This document shows, piece after piece, positions 56,179 through 64,000 of a DNA stretch of 64,000 nt. A program made the position numbers and the translations under genes. The stretch is from Carboxylicivirga mesophila (lineage in GTDB: Bacteria > Bacteroidota > Bacteroidia > Bacteroidales > Marinilabiliaceae): positions 186,001 through 250,000 of the forward strand of contig NZ_JAGUCN010000003.1 in NCBI RefSeq assembly GCF_018271975.1, given 5' to 3'. How positions within the stretch are numbered: the first letter of the stretch is position 1; every line of letters starts with the position of its first letter. Under the pieces are notes generated by a model. The model did no database searches and was not told where the DNA came from. It saw only the letters and a program-made list of their open reading frames with translations.

Positions 56179-59100
56179 TTAAAAAGTTACATTCATTCCC
56201 AAAGAGATAATTTTGGTTGTAGGATATGATCTTACACGACCATCAAAACTTTCAGGATCGAGGCCTTGATCAAGGTTACTAATTGTAAATAAGTTTGTTC
56301 CTGAAACATAAATCCGCGCCTTTTCAATATTCACCTTCTCCAGAATACCAGACGGCAGGTTATAACCTAACTGCGCATTTTTCAATCGCAGGTAATTATT
56401 CTTTGTCAGGAAAAAATCGTTGTATTTAGTAAAGTTTCTGTCCGAAGCAGCCTCCAATCGAGGAATTGATGCGTTAGGATTTTCATTTTCAGGAGTCCAG
56501 CGATCGCGGAAGTGAATACCAGTAAAAGCACCATATGAAGGACCTTCGTACCACTCACCATAGATGTATGTATTAGCTCCTGTTGCCCCCTGGAAGAAAA
56601 GACTCAGGTCAAAACCTTTGTATTCAGCATTGAAGTTATATCCGAACGTAAACCTTGGAATATTGGAATGTAATATTTGACGATCGTCCTTATCAATTGC
56701 ACCATCCCCATTGACATCAACAAACTTAATATCTCCAGGTTTCAGGCCATTGATACCCCTTGGATCTTCAGTAAAAGAGCTTTTGTATTCGGCCAGTTCT
56801 TCTTCGTTGGCAATTAAACCATCAGTCCGGAAGATATAATAAGCATCAAGTGCGTGTCCTTCCTTTTGCATTTTCCAGCCATCAATAAATTCATCATCAC
56901 TTGCACGATCTATCCATTCATTTTTATTGTATGAAAAGTTGAATGTGGTAGTAAATCTAAAATCGCCATGACTCTTACGATAACCTAAAAGCGTTTCGAA
57001 TCCACTGTTACGTACAACACCTGCATTTTGCTCTGGAGCACCAAGGCCAATGTAAGTAGGTATACCCAATGTTAAAAGGATGTCTCTGGTATCTTTGCGG
57101 TAATACTCCAGCTCACCAAACAATTTCCCGTTAAACAGCGAGAAATCAAGCCCAATATTGGACAACTCAACAGTTTCCCAACTAATATCAGAATTGGCCA
57201 TGTCGTACTGAGTAACTCCCGTCACAAGGTTGCCATTCATCACGTTATCCTCAACGGCATATTGGGGCAGGTACTTAAATTCGCCAATTCGCTCATTACC
57301 CATTTGACCCCATGAAGCTCTCAGCTTAAGGTTGGTAATAAAATCTGCTGAAGTCATAAATTCTTCCTGAGAAATACGCCAGGCCGCAGAAACCGATGGA
57401 AATACTCCCCATTTATTGCCTTCTGCAAAACGAGATGAACCATCCCGACGCACATTGGCTTCAACCAGGTAACGCTCTTTATAGCCATAGTTAACCCTTC
57501 CAAAGAACGAATTAAGTCCATACTTAACCGGGTAATAACCATTGCGTTGAATATCGCTGTAAACGTATTGATATTCTGAATCACCCAATGAAATATATGG
57601 CATATCATCAGAAATAAGGTTACTTCTCGAACCTGTCAGATAGTGACTGCGATGACTGATTTGCTCTGCACCAGCAAGAATATTCAAATCATGAACACCA
57701 TTGAAATTTTTGGTGTAATTGGCCAAAGCACGTAATGTTACCTGGTAGCTTGTAATGCGTCGATCCCACACACTACTTTGTGGATTCCAGGTATTAACGT
57801 AATTATCGTTTTCATCAAAAAACTTATGCGTCCGATTATGGTTTTTATCCATGGTCCAACCGCCATTAACCGCAGCAACACCTTTAACACTCAAGCCTTC
57901 CAGTAACTCATAGGACGCCTTCAACTGGGCATATACTTCATCTCTATTATAGTTCTGTGTACCTATAACGGAAGGATCCAGGTATGCAACCGGGTTATTA
58001 TTCTGATCATCCAATGCATAGTTACCATTTTCGTATTGCACTGGTGTTGTGGGCACCATTGACCAGGCAGTTTTTTGGGCACTGCCAAGGCCGCCAGGCC
58101 ATTCACGCTCCATATGACGATATTGTATATCTGCGCCTACGTCCATGCGCTGACCGATTTTAAAGTCGGTGTTTAAACGCATATTGTAGCGTTTGAAGCT
58201 TGTGTTATCAGTTAAACCTGGCTGATCGAGGTAATTCAGTGATAGCAGATATTTACCTTCTTCTGTACCTCCGCTTACCTTTATTGTATGCTCAGTAATG
58301 TAATTAGCATTGTAAATTTCGTCAGGATAAACCACATAAGGGTGTCCGTATGGATCGCTTCCTGACTCCGTTATTGTAATATCTTCTTCCGAAAAGATAG
58401 GTGAATTACCTTTGTTGACACTGGCTTCATTAACCATCTCCATGTACTCTCGGGCCCCAACCGCTTTAGGCTTTACGGCTCTGTCCTGCACACCTACATA
58501 GCCATCGTAAGACACACGCATCTTACCTTCCTTTCCTCTTTTGGTTGTTACAAGTATAACCCCATGGGCAGCTCTTGAACCATAAATAGCAGATGAGGCA
58601 GCATCCTTTAATACCGACACATTTTCAATATCGGCCGACGGAACATCACTTAAACTCATTTCGACACCGTCAACTAAAATTAAAGGATTAGAATTGCCTG
58701 TTGTACCAACACCACGAATAAAAATCTGAGGATCATCACCTCCGGGAGCACCACCCCTGTCAATTACCGTGATACCATTTGCCAATCCCTGCAAAGACTT
58801 AGAAGTATTAGGATTAGACACTTTGGCAATAGCATCTCCATCCACTTTAGCAACTGATCCTGTAAGGTTAACTTTCTTTTGTGCACCATAACCCACTACT
58901 ACCACTTCATCCAATCCGGTTGTTTCTTCAATTAATGTGATATCAAGTTGGGTTCTGTCACCAACAACTATACTTTGCTCCTCAAATCCGATATATGAAA
59001 AAGTCAGGACGGCCTCTCTTACGCTCAGCTTAATAGAATAAGTTCCATCAATACCTGTTATTACCCCGTGAGTCGTATTCGCTTTTTCAAACACATTAAC

Positions 59101-59553
59101 ACCAGGCAACGGCTCGCCATTAACATCCATTACTTTCCCGGTAATAACAATTGCATCTTGCTGAATAGGTTTTATATCCGATGAAGTTTTCGGTACAATC
59201 ACAATGTTCTCATCAATCATGCGGTAGGTCAAGTCGGTATGCTTCAGCACCGCATCCATAATTTCACCAATGGATGATGACTCTGCATTAAGGTCCACCT
59301 TTGTTTCTTTCGGAATCATTTCTGACTGAAAGAAAATATCTATTCCTGAGTTGTTTTGTATCATCTTTAACGCCTCCTCAACTGTAGCGTTCTTCAGCTT
59401 TAATGTAATGCTGTTCTTACTTTGCGAGTATGAACTGGCAGCCACATGCATAAATGATACAATTAAAAATAACATGGTTAGTCTCATAACCCTGACCAGT
59501 TTAGTTGTAGTTCTCCTCCTAAAGAGAAAACAACAGTTCCACTTTTTTTTCAT
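56179..59553 (-). CDS. SusC/RagA TonB-linked outer-membrane transporter with STN domain
   Basis: SusC-like proteins are 22-strand beta barrels that import oligosaccharides with energy from TonB. In the 1124-residue chain, a signal segment (about 20-45) precedes an STN domain (about 48-122, ITLKLKNATVEEALKMIQ), which contacts the FecR anti-sigma factor in the periplasm. A carboxypeptidase-regulatory-like domain (about 135-215, GKVMDVNGEPLPGVNVF) and the plug (VVVGYGAQKKVNLTGSV near 218) follow, then the barrel ending in KIISLGMNVTF. The STN domain suggests signal transduction through FecR to the divergent sigma factor. The gene starts 89 nt after fecR, with two hairpins between them. Confidence 0.95.
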   Translation of the reverse strand: MKKKWNCCFLFRRRTTTKLVRVMRLTMLFLIVSFMHVAASSYSQSKNSITLKLKNATVEEALKMIQNNSGIDIFFQSEMIPKETKVDLNAESSSIGEIMDAVLKHTDLTYRMIDENIVIVPKTSSDIKPIQQDAIVITGKVMDVNGEPLPGVNVFEKANTTHGVITGIDGTYSIKLSVREAVLTFSYIGFEEQSIVVGDRTQLDITLIEETTGLDEVVVVGYGAQKKVNLTGSVAKVDGDAIAKVSNPNTSKSLQGLANGITVIDRGGAPGGDDPQIFIRGVGTTGNSNPLILVDGVEMSLSDVPSADIENVSVLKDAASSAIYGSRAAHGVILVTTKRGKEGKMRVSYDGYVGVQDRAVKPKAVGAREYMEMVNEASVNKGNSPIFSEEDITITESGSDPYGHPYVVYPDEIYNANYITEHTIKVSGGTEEGKYLLSLNYLDQPGLTDNTSFKRYNMRLNTDFKIGQRMDVGADIQYRHMEREWPGGLGSAQKTAWSMVPTTPVQYENGNYALDDQNNNPVAYLDPSVIGTQNYNRDEVYAQLKASYELLEGLSVKGVAAVNGGWTMDKNHNRTHKFFDENDNYVNTWNPQSSVWDRRITSYQVTLRALANYTKNFNGVHDLNILAGAEQISHRSHYLTGSRSNLISDDMPYISLGDSEYQYVYSDIQRNGYYPVKYGLNSFFGRVNYGYKERYLVEANVRRDGSSRFAEGNKWGVFPSVSAAWRISQEEFMTSADFITNLKLRASWGQMGNERIGEFKYLPQYAVEDNVMNGNLVTGVTQYDMANSDISWETVELSNIGLDFSLFNGKLFGELEYYRKDTRDILLTLGIPTYIGLGAPEQNAGVVRNSGFETLLGYRKSHGDFRFTTTFNFSYNKNEWIDRASDDEFIDGWKMQKEGHALDAYYIFRTDGLIANEEELAEYKSSFTEDPRGINGLKPGDIKFVDVNGDGAIDKDDRQILHSNIPRFTFGYNFNAEYKGFDLSLFFQGATGANTYIYGEWYEGPSYGAFTGIHFRDRWTPENENPNASIPRLEAASDRNFTKYNDFFLTKNNYLRLKNAQLGYNLPSGILEKVNIEKARIYVSGTNLFTISNLDQGLDPESFDGRVRSYPTTKIISLGMNVTF

Positions 59554-59581
59554 AAATTTGAAATGTTAAATTACTAATATT

Positions 59582-59637
59582 GATGTCCTGCAAGACATCG
59601 TTATTTAATCGGGAGGTGTTGGTAGCACCTTCCGATT
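59582..59637 (-). other. Two hairpins between fecR and susC
   Basis: Nearest fecR, AATCGG-x-AGGTG pairs with CACCT-x-CCGATT (59607-59637, one mismatch). Nearer susC, GATGTC pairs with GACATC (59582-59599, 6-nt loop). On the minus strand no T-run follows either stem, so they may slow or process the transcript between the anti-sigma and transporter genes rather than end it. Confidence 0.55.
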
Positions 59638-59642
59638 TTTAT

Positions 59643-60617
59643 TTATCTCATACGCCTAATACTAATCTGTTGCCCTTTAACTTCGTACCTGACAGGAGTC
59701 ATAGCTGCTATCAATTCCAGTGTTTCATTTAAAGAAGCTGATTTTTTAATGACACCATTGTAATGCTCGCCTTCAAAATCGGTTTGTTGCCAGTCAATCT
59801 CTACATCATACCATTTCTCTATCACATCTATGATATCAATAAATGGTGCATTTTCAAACACATACCTGCCAACTGACCATTGACCAATACGGCCCGCGTC
59901 TACACTTATCTGCTCCACATCCTGATTTTCCAAATCATAAACAACCTGCATGTCGGGCTTAAGGGTAATATGCCGACCATTTGATTCCCATCTAACAATT
60001 CCCTCTTCAAGGGTGGTAATAATTTTGGTCTCCCCAGGGTAGGCTCGTATGTTAAATATGGTACCTAACACACTAACATACTGCTGACCAGACTTTACTT
60101 TAAATATTAAATCCGGATTTTTAGTAACATTAAAATGGGCTTCTCCTGAAAGCTGCACATCCCTATTTTGCTTACCAAAGTTAGATGGTATGGTAAGGCT
60201 GGAACCTGCATTTAAAACAACATTTGAACCGTCAGACAATGTAAGTTCAGAAATTTGCCCTTCGGGTGCTGTGAATACATGTGCGCCACTTACCAACGAA
60301 TTACTATCTGAGTCTGTTTCAACCAACTGACCAACAAAAAATGCTATAACCATAGCTGCTGCAACACCAGCTACACCAGCCAATTTCATAAAACTAGTTC
60401 TTCCGGCAGAACGAATTGGTAATCGCTTCCACTCTCTTTTCACATCATACTTGTGAACATCGGTTGTAAGGCCAGTATAATCCCAGATATCCTTCAACTG
60501 AATATACTGATGAAACAGCTCTTCGTTTTGCCTGAGCTGATATGAAACGTGGTCCATCTCATCAGCCGGGAGCTCTCCCTTAATATACTGTATCAATATA
60601 TCTTCACTCATCTCCAT
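59643..60617 (-). CDS. FecR-type anti-sigma factor
   Basis: FecR proteins hold an ECF sigma factor inactive until a SusC/FecA-type transporter signals substrate. The 324-residue protein has a cytoplasmic N-terminal part (about 1-80) with a short helical sigma-binding region, one membrane span (about 83-103) and a periplasmic FecR domain: HVFTAPEGQISELTLSDGS near residue 112 and EAHFNVTKNPDLIFKVKSGQQYVSVLGTIFNIRAYPG near 160-195. The C-terminal DUF4974-like region (about 250-320) should meet the STN domain of the SusC. It is the first gene of the susCD transcription unit and diverges from the sigma gene, from which it is 130 nt away. Met 60611 is an alternative start. Confidence 0.93.
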   Translation of the reverse strand: MEMSEDILIQYIKGELPADEMDHVSYQLRQNEELFHQYIQLKDIWDYTGLTTDVHKYDVKREWKRLPIRSAGRTSFMKLAGVAGVAAAMVIAFFVGQLVETDSDSNSLVSGAHVFTAPEGQISELTLSDGSNVVLNAGSSLTIPSNFGKQNRDVQLSGEAHFNVTKNPDLIFKVKSGQQYVSVLGTIFNIRAYPGETKIITTLEEGIVRWESNGRHITLKPDMQVVYDLENQDVEQISVDAGRIGQWSVGRYVFENAPFIDIIDVIEKWYDVEIDWQQTDFEGEHYNGVIKKSASLNETLELIAAMTPVRYEVKGQQISIRRMR

Positions 60618-60700
60618 TACTTCTGTTTTTATAGTATGTTCCGGTAATGGCGATTTACCCTACCTCTAAATGTGATTTTTTTTGAATAAATTGATTTTCC

Positions 60701-60730
60701 TTTGTTTTACTTATGGATTAAGTATATTTG
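60701..60730 (+). promoter_or_regulatory. Promoter of the ECF sigma factor gene
   Basis: TTTG at 60701-60704 and TATATTTG at 60723-60730 are 18 nt apart, a full match to the Bacteroidota primary promoter. Transcription should start about 11 nt before the sigma start codon at 60748, which supports that start over the earlier Met at 60682. Confidence 0.7.
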
Positions 60731-60747
60731 AGGCCATTAGGGAATCC

Positions 60748-61326
60748 ATGAATCCATCTGAAAAAATCATATTACAAGCCATCAGGAATGGCGAGGTGAC
60801 TATCTACAAGGAGTTATTCTCCAAATATTCGAAGTCACTTTTTTACTATGCCTGCAAATTCATTGATGAGGATGAAGCGCGGGATGTGGTGCAGGATGTA
60901 TTTATGGCCATCTGGACCCAACGCAGCACATTGGAGATTAATACTTCACTGAACAGTTACTTGTTTGGCATTACCCGCAATAAGTGCCTCAAACAATTGC
61001 AAAGAAAAGAACGAACAACAGATAGTGACCAGCTATCAATAAAAGAGGTTCAGCATTATGAAATGCAAAACGATGCCATCAGCAGTTTAATCGAGAAAGA
61101 GCTCAACGAGAAATACGAGGCTGCCCTTCAGCAGCTTCCGCCTAAATGCTTAGAGGTGTTTCTAATGAGCCGACGGATGGACCTAAAAAACAAGGATATA
61201 GCTGCACAACTGAATATTAGCGAGAAGGCTGTAGAAAAGCATATCAGTAAAGCATTGAAGCATCTTAAAAAAGAATTGAAGGACTACCTGCCATTATTGT
61301 ATTATCTGGGGCAGTTTTGGGGATAA
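60748..61326 (+). CDS. ECF sigma-70 factor, Bacteroidota type
   Basis: This sigma factor of about 192 residues directs RNA polymerase to its target promoters, most likely the fecR-susC gene cluster. Region 2 is clear: YKELFSKYSKSLFYYACKFI near residue 20 and DEARDVVQDVFMAIW near 45. Region 4, ALQQLPPKCLEVFLMSRRMDLKNKDIAAQLNISEKAVEKHISKAL (about residues 130-175), holds the helix-turn-helix for the -35 element. It is transcribed away from fecR, whereas such pairs are usually arranged in one direction. Its own promoter is of the primary type, so it should be made at a base level and held by FecR. Confidence 0.93.
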   Translation: MNPSEKIILQAIRNGEVTIYKELFSKYSKSLFYYACKFIDEDEARDVVQDVFMAIWTQRSTLEINTSLNSYLFGITRNKCLKQLQRKERTTDSDQLSIKEVQHYEMQNDAISSLIEKELNEKYEAALQQLPPKCLEVFLMSRRMDLKNKDIAAQLNISEKAVEKHISKALKHLKKELKDYLPLLYYLGQFWG

Positions 61327-61356
61327 AAAAATCCCCGCCAAAGCCATTGACGAGGA
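61325..61356 (-). terminator. Terminator after the DUF4861 gene
   Basis: On the minus strand ATCCTCGTCA and TGGCGGGGAT (61347-61356 and 61331-61340) pair with two G-U pairs, followed by six T. It also separates the convergent sigma-factor gene. Confidence 0.8.
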
Positions 61357-61385
61357 TAATCACATTTAAACGTACTATCAAAATC

Positions 61386-62546
61386 TTAGCGAACAATTAT
61401 TTCTAAAGGACTAGCCAATGCTTTAGCTTGTTGCGTCAAGTGTTGTTCCCACTCTTTATTACTGGTAAACTGTTTACTGGCACTCCAGTTGAAGCCTGCA
61501 AAGAAGACCGCTTTACCGTCTATTACCTTTAAATGCATCAATGCATGACTCTCGTCTTTCACATCAGACTCAACCATGTCTGTACCTGCCAAATAACCTG
61601 GCTGTGCAATAATAGCACTGCTAAGCATCTCCCCTTTATGAGGTGTGTGGTAATTGATCCAGCCAGCTGGTTCATTGATACTAACCAGGCCTTCATTGTC
61701 GTGCAGCGTCAGTCCAACCGTCAGTGTATCTGTGCCTTCTACCTCAATTATATATTTGGTAAAATTACTGCCTAATGCAATACTAACATGCTTAGTTTCT
61801 TTAATCAATTGGTCATCGGCAGCATATGCCTCATACTCCAACACAAAATCACTCAGAACAGGACCATTATTCAGGACCTTGTAACTCGTAAAATTTTTTG
61901 ATGTATATAGATGACCGTCAACCATGACACCAGTTCCGCCGCATCCACGGCTGGGCCCGACATGGTAGTTATCGAGTCCTTCACCATGGTCGATATGGTA
62001 ATAGCCTGGCTCATCCACATTGCCCTGGTACCATTTGTTAATAATGGAATAATCCACCTTTTTTAGCCAGCAATCGACACCACTGGATAGCGTACCGCCC
62101 GGCTCGCCAGCTTCGGCCATTCGCTGTGCTTCGGGACCATAAGTACGAAAAGCCACCCGGTCGTTCTCCCATGCGAAATCATCAGTACGCTCAGGAGCAA
62201 AGCGGGCGAATGTTCTGATACTATCATCAGCATCTGCTTTTCCTCCTGTGGTAATCACAAACTGCTTTGATGCATTGGCTGGTAAATTGGCTAAAAATAC
62301 TATCTCATCAGCTGCACCGTCTTCATCAATATCAATCAACTGACTTTTTATAATCTGATGGGAAACTTCATCTTTCACAGAAAAAACATCACCTTCCAGT
62401 TTGTTGTTGTTCAGGCTGATGGCGACCAGTTCATTATTTCTGTCTAACTCAGACGGGTTACTGACAGTTACCTGTAGCTGCCGCCGGCTGCAGCTGCTCA
62501 TTACAAGCAGCACAACAACCGACAGAACTAAAACAAATTGCTTCAT
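61386..62546 (-). CDS. DUF4861 family lipoprotein
   Basis: This 386-residue lipoprotein (lipobox VMSSC, about Cys19) belongs to DUF4861, a family often found in pectin- and glycan-degrading gene clusters. Family-like features are ELVAISLNNNKLEGDVFSVKDE near residue 40, the repeated EIVFLANLPANASKQFVIT, the aromatic EGLDNYHVGPSRGCGGTGVM near 190 and HDNEGLVSINEPAGW near 280. The enzymatic role, if any, is unknown to me. It follows kduD by 2 nt, so the two are translated as a unit, which links it to unsaturated uronate use. It is at the end of this operon, before a terminator. Confidence 0.78.
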   Translation of the reverse strand: MKQFVLVLSVVVLLVMSSCSRRQLQVTVSNPSELDRNNELVAISLNNNKLEGDVFSVKDEVSHQIIKSQLIDIDEDGAADEIVFLANLPANASKQFVITTGGKADADDSIRTFARFAPERTDDFAWENDRVAFRTYGPEAQRMAEAGEPGGTLSSGVDCWLKKVDYSIINKWYQGNVDEPGYYHIDHGEGLDNYHVGPSRGCGGTGVMVDGHLYTSKNFTSYKVLNNGPVLSDFVLEYEAYAADDQLIKETKHVSIALGSNFTKYIIEVEGTDTLTVGLTLHDNEGLVSINEPAGWINYHTPHKGEMLSSAIIAQPGYLAGTDMVESDVKDESHALMHLKVIDGKAVFFAGFNWSASKQFTSNKEWEQHLTQQAKALASPLEIIVR

Positions 62547-62548
62547 AC

Positions 62549-63352
62549 CTATGCTTCAATATCGTTTTCGCCTTTCACATAGCCAAAGTTGGCCAAAATA
62601 CCGCCATCGACATACAATATATGTCCATTAACAAATTCACTGGCTTTGGAAGCCAGAAAAAGGGCTGCATTACCAATATCTTCGGGCTCACCCCAGCGGG
62701 CTGCCGGTGTACGCATCATCACCAGGTCGTTAAACGGATGTCCGTCTTCACGAATTGGAGCCGTTTGCGAAGTCGCAATATAACCAGGGCCGATACCATT
62801 AATCTGAAGACCATACTTAGCCCACTCACAGCACATATTGGCTGTCAACAGCTTTAATCCTCCTTTAGCCGAGGCGTAAGCCGATACTGAGTTACGTCCA
62901 TACACGCTCATCATAGAGCACATATTGATGATTTTTCCGGCACGCTTCTCAATCATGCCTGGCGCCACACGTTTAGCTACAATTAATGGTGCCACCAAAT
63001 CCACATCAATCACCTGCTTGTAATCTTCAACAGGCATATCCAGTATTGGAACACGCTTGATAATACCAGCGTTGTTTACCAGGATATCTACCCCTCCAAG
63101 ATCAGCTTCTATCTGCGAGATGGCTTTATCAACAGCAGCCTCATCAGTCACATTAAAAACCAGGGTATAAACATCGATACCATCTTGTGCATATTCTGCT
63201 TTACATGCTGCCAGTTTTTCTTCCGATAAGTCGTTTACACATACTTTAGCGCCAGCCTTGCCGAGTACTTTACCAATGGCCATGCCAATACCGTGTGTAC
63301 CACCTGTAATCAGAGCTACTTTACCTTCCAGATTAAATAATTCGTTGATCAT
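62549..63352 (-). CDS. kduD: KduD-type short-chain dehydrogenase
   Basis: This 267-residue SDR enzyme matches the KduD/gluconate 5-dehydrogenase group, which reduces the diketo sugar acid made by KduI to 2-keto-3-deoxygluconate. The NAD(P)-binding loop TGGTHGIGMAIG lies near residue 16, NNAG near 92, the catalytic Ser in NMCSMMSVYGR near 143 and Tyr-x3-Lys in SAYASAKGG near 157. It lies between DUF4861 (2 nt) and kduI (48 nt), so the pairing with kduI gives the assignment. A true gluconate 5-dehydrogenase is the alternative, and sequence alone does not separate them. Confidence 0.85.
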   Translation of the reverse strand: MINELFNLEGKVALITGGTHGIGMAIGKVLGKAGAKVCVNDLSEEKLAACKAEYAQDGIDVYTLVFNVTDEAAVDKAISQIEADLGGVDILVNNAGIIKRVPILDMPVEDYKQVIDVDLVAPLIVAKRVAPGMIEKRAGKIINMCSMMSVYGRNSVSAYASAKGGLKLLTANMCCEWAKYGLQINGIGPGYIATSQTAPIREDGHPFNDLVMMRTPAARWGEPEDIGNAALFLASKASEFVNGHILYVDGGILANFGYVKGENDIEA

Positions 63353-63400
63353 CTTTCCCTATTTTCTTTTCTTAATAATTGTAATCATCTCAAATTCGCC

Positions 63401-64000
63401 TTATCTCAGCTCGTCTGGCTGAATATGGTCCATATCGGTATAATCGAGGTTCTCACCTCCCATACCCCAAATGAATGAATAGTTGCTGGTACCAACACCT
63501 GAATGAATTCCCCACTCAGGTGAAAAAACCGCCTGCTCATTGTGCATAAACAGGTGACGTGTTTCCTGCGGCTCACCCATCAAATGACACACGGCCTGCC
63601 CTTGTGGCACTTCAAAATAGAAGTATGCCTCCATGCGGCGATCATGCGTATGGCTTGGCATGGTGTTCCACACCGAGCCTTCGTGCAACTCCGTCAGCCC
63701 CATCACCAATTGGCACGATTCTACAATACCCGGAACGATTAACTGGTAAATAGTGCGTTCGTTACTGGTGGCCTGCGAACCCATATTCAGAATATTGGCT
63801 TTTTCCTTATTCACAATGGTAGTTGGATACTCTTTATGGGCAGGTGTTGAGCTCAAATAAAATTTAGCCGGGTTGTTTTTATCAACACTTGAGAAAACAA
63901 TCTCCTTGCTGCCACGGCCAATATAAATGGCTTCCTTAGCTGTTAGGGGATACTCTTTTCCATCCACCTTAACCACACCATCTCCGGCAATATTGATAAC
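63401..64000 (-). CDS. kduI: 5-dehydro-4-deoxy-D-glucuronate isomerase KduI (cut by window end)
   Basis: KduI isomerises the unsaturated uronate product of polysaccharide lyases or hydrolases in the route to 2-keto-3-deoxygluconate. The visible 199 residues are the C-terminal part of a usual chain of about 280; the frame stays open to base 64000, so the start lies outside the window. Metal ligands are seen in [13 protein letters not shown] and in the cupin strand [32 protein letters not shown] at the left of the visible part is family-typical. Together with kduD and DUF4861 it forms an operon running into this window. Confidence 0.93.
   Translation of the reverse strand, partial: VINIAGDGVVKVDGKEYPLTAKEAIYIGRGSKEIVFSSVDKNNPAKFYLSSTPAHKEYPTTIVNKEKANILNMGSQATSNERTIYQLIVPGIVESCQLVMGLTELHEGSVWNTMPSHTHDRRMEAYFYFEVPQGQAVCHLMGEPQETRHLFMHNEQAVFSPEWGIHSGVGTSNYSFIWGMGGENLDYTDMDHIQPDELR

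Noticed and set aside
63401-64000. Short KduI as a truncated or broken gene
   Set aside because: The frame is open to the window edge and the missing part corresponds to sequence outside the window.

Overview
The window is about 64 kb of chromosome from a member of the Bacteroidota, probably class Bacteroidia. The evidence is the set of lineage-typical genes: alternative complex III (actABCDFE), a SusC/SusD pair with FecR and an ECF sigma factor, zinc-free ribosomal protein L31 type B, and promoters of the form TTG or TTTG - about 18-21 nt - TAnnTTTG. A marine or sediment Marinilabiliales-type organism would fit, but that is inference. I see no phage, insertion sequence, integrase or CRISPR array.

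Layout. 1-9.8 kb is housekeeping: the 3' part of a uracil/xanthine permease, an orphan heme-copper oxidase subunit III/IV pair, an rsfS-ftsH-LUD-cdsA-psd operon, birA, an SRPBCC protein, and pyrE head-to-head with a NUDIX gene. 9.9-18.7 kb holds a SPOR-like membrane protein and the alternative complex III operon, which passes electrons from quinol to cytochrome c; no terminal-oxidase catalytic subunit is nearby. 18.9-29.2 kb is mixed: an AI-2E-type transporter, a divergent ADP-ribosylglycohydrolase with a degraded metal site, lon, a GlmU-like protein, rpmE2, a GNAT protein, a class V aminotransferase, an AlkD-like protein and tRNA-His. 29.3-39.3 kb has a DUF362/polyferredoxin pair, a large fused ABC transporter with an N-terminal TerB-like region, two small lipoproteins, an EamA transporter and a CoA-transferase.

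39.4-64 kb is one large polysaccharide utilization locus. An ECF sigma factor faces away from fecR-susC-susD. These are followed on the minus strand by an unassigned (alpha/alpha)6-type glycosidase, a GH97, another unassigned glycosidase, a second GH97, a PEGA-HExxH lipoprotein, a GH63-like lipoprotein, a second PEGA-HExxH lipoprotein and a GH115 alpha-glucuronidase. On the other side of the sigma gene lie a DUF4861 lipoprotein, kduD and a kduI cut by the window end. The SusC has an N-terminal STN domain, so glycan sensing through FecR and the sigma factor is the expected control. GH115, GH97 and KduI/KduD together suggest an acidic heteropolysaccharide carrying glucuronate and alpha-galactose or alpha-glucose side groups.

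The least explained part is the pair of paralogous PEGA-domain lipoproteins with a conserved HEWLHTVxE motif that bracket the GH63-like enzyme. They look like secreted zinc metallohydrolases built into a glycan locus, and I cannot assign them to a named peptidase family. Intergenic hairpins without U-tracts, found at three junctions of the same gene cluster, suggest processing or differential stability of a long transcript.
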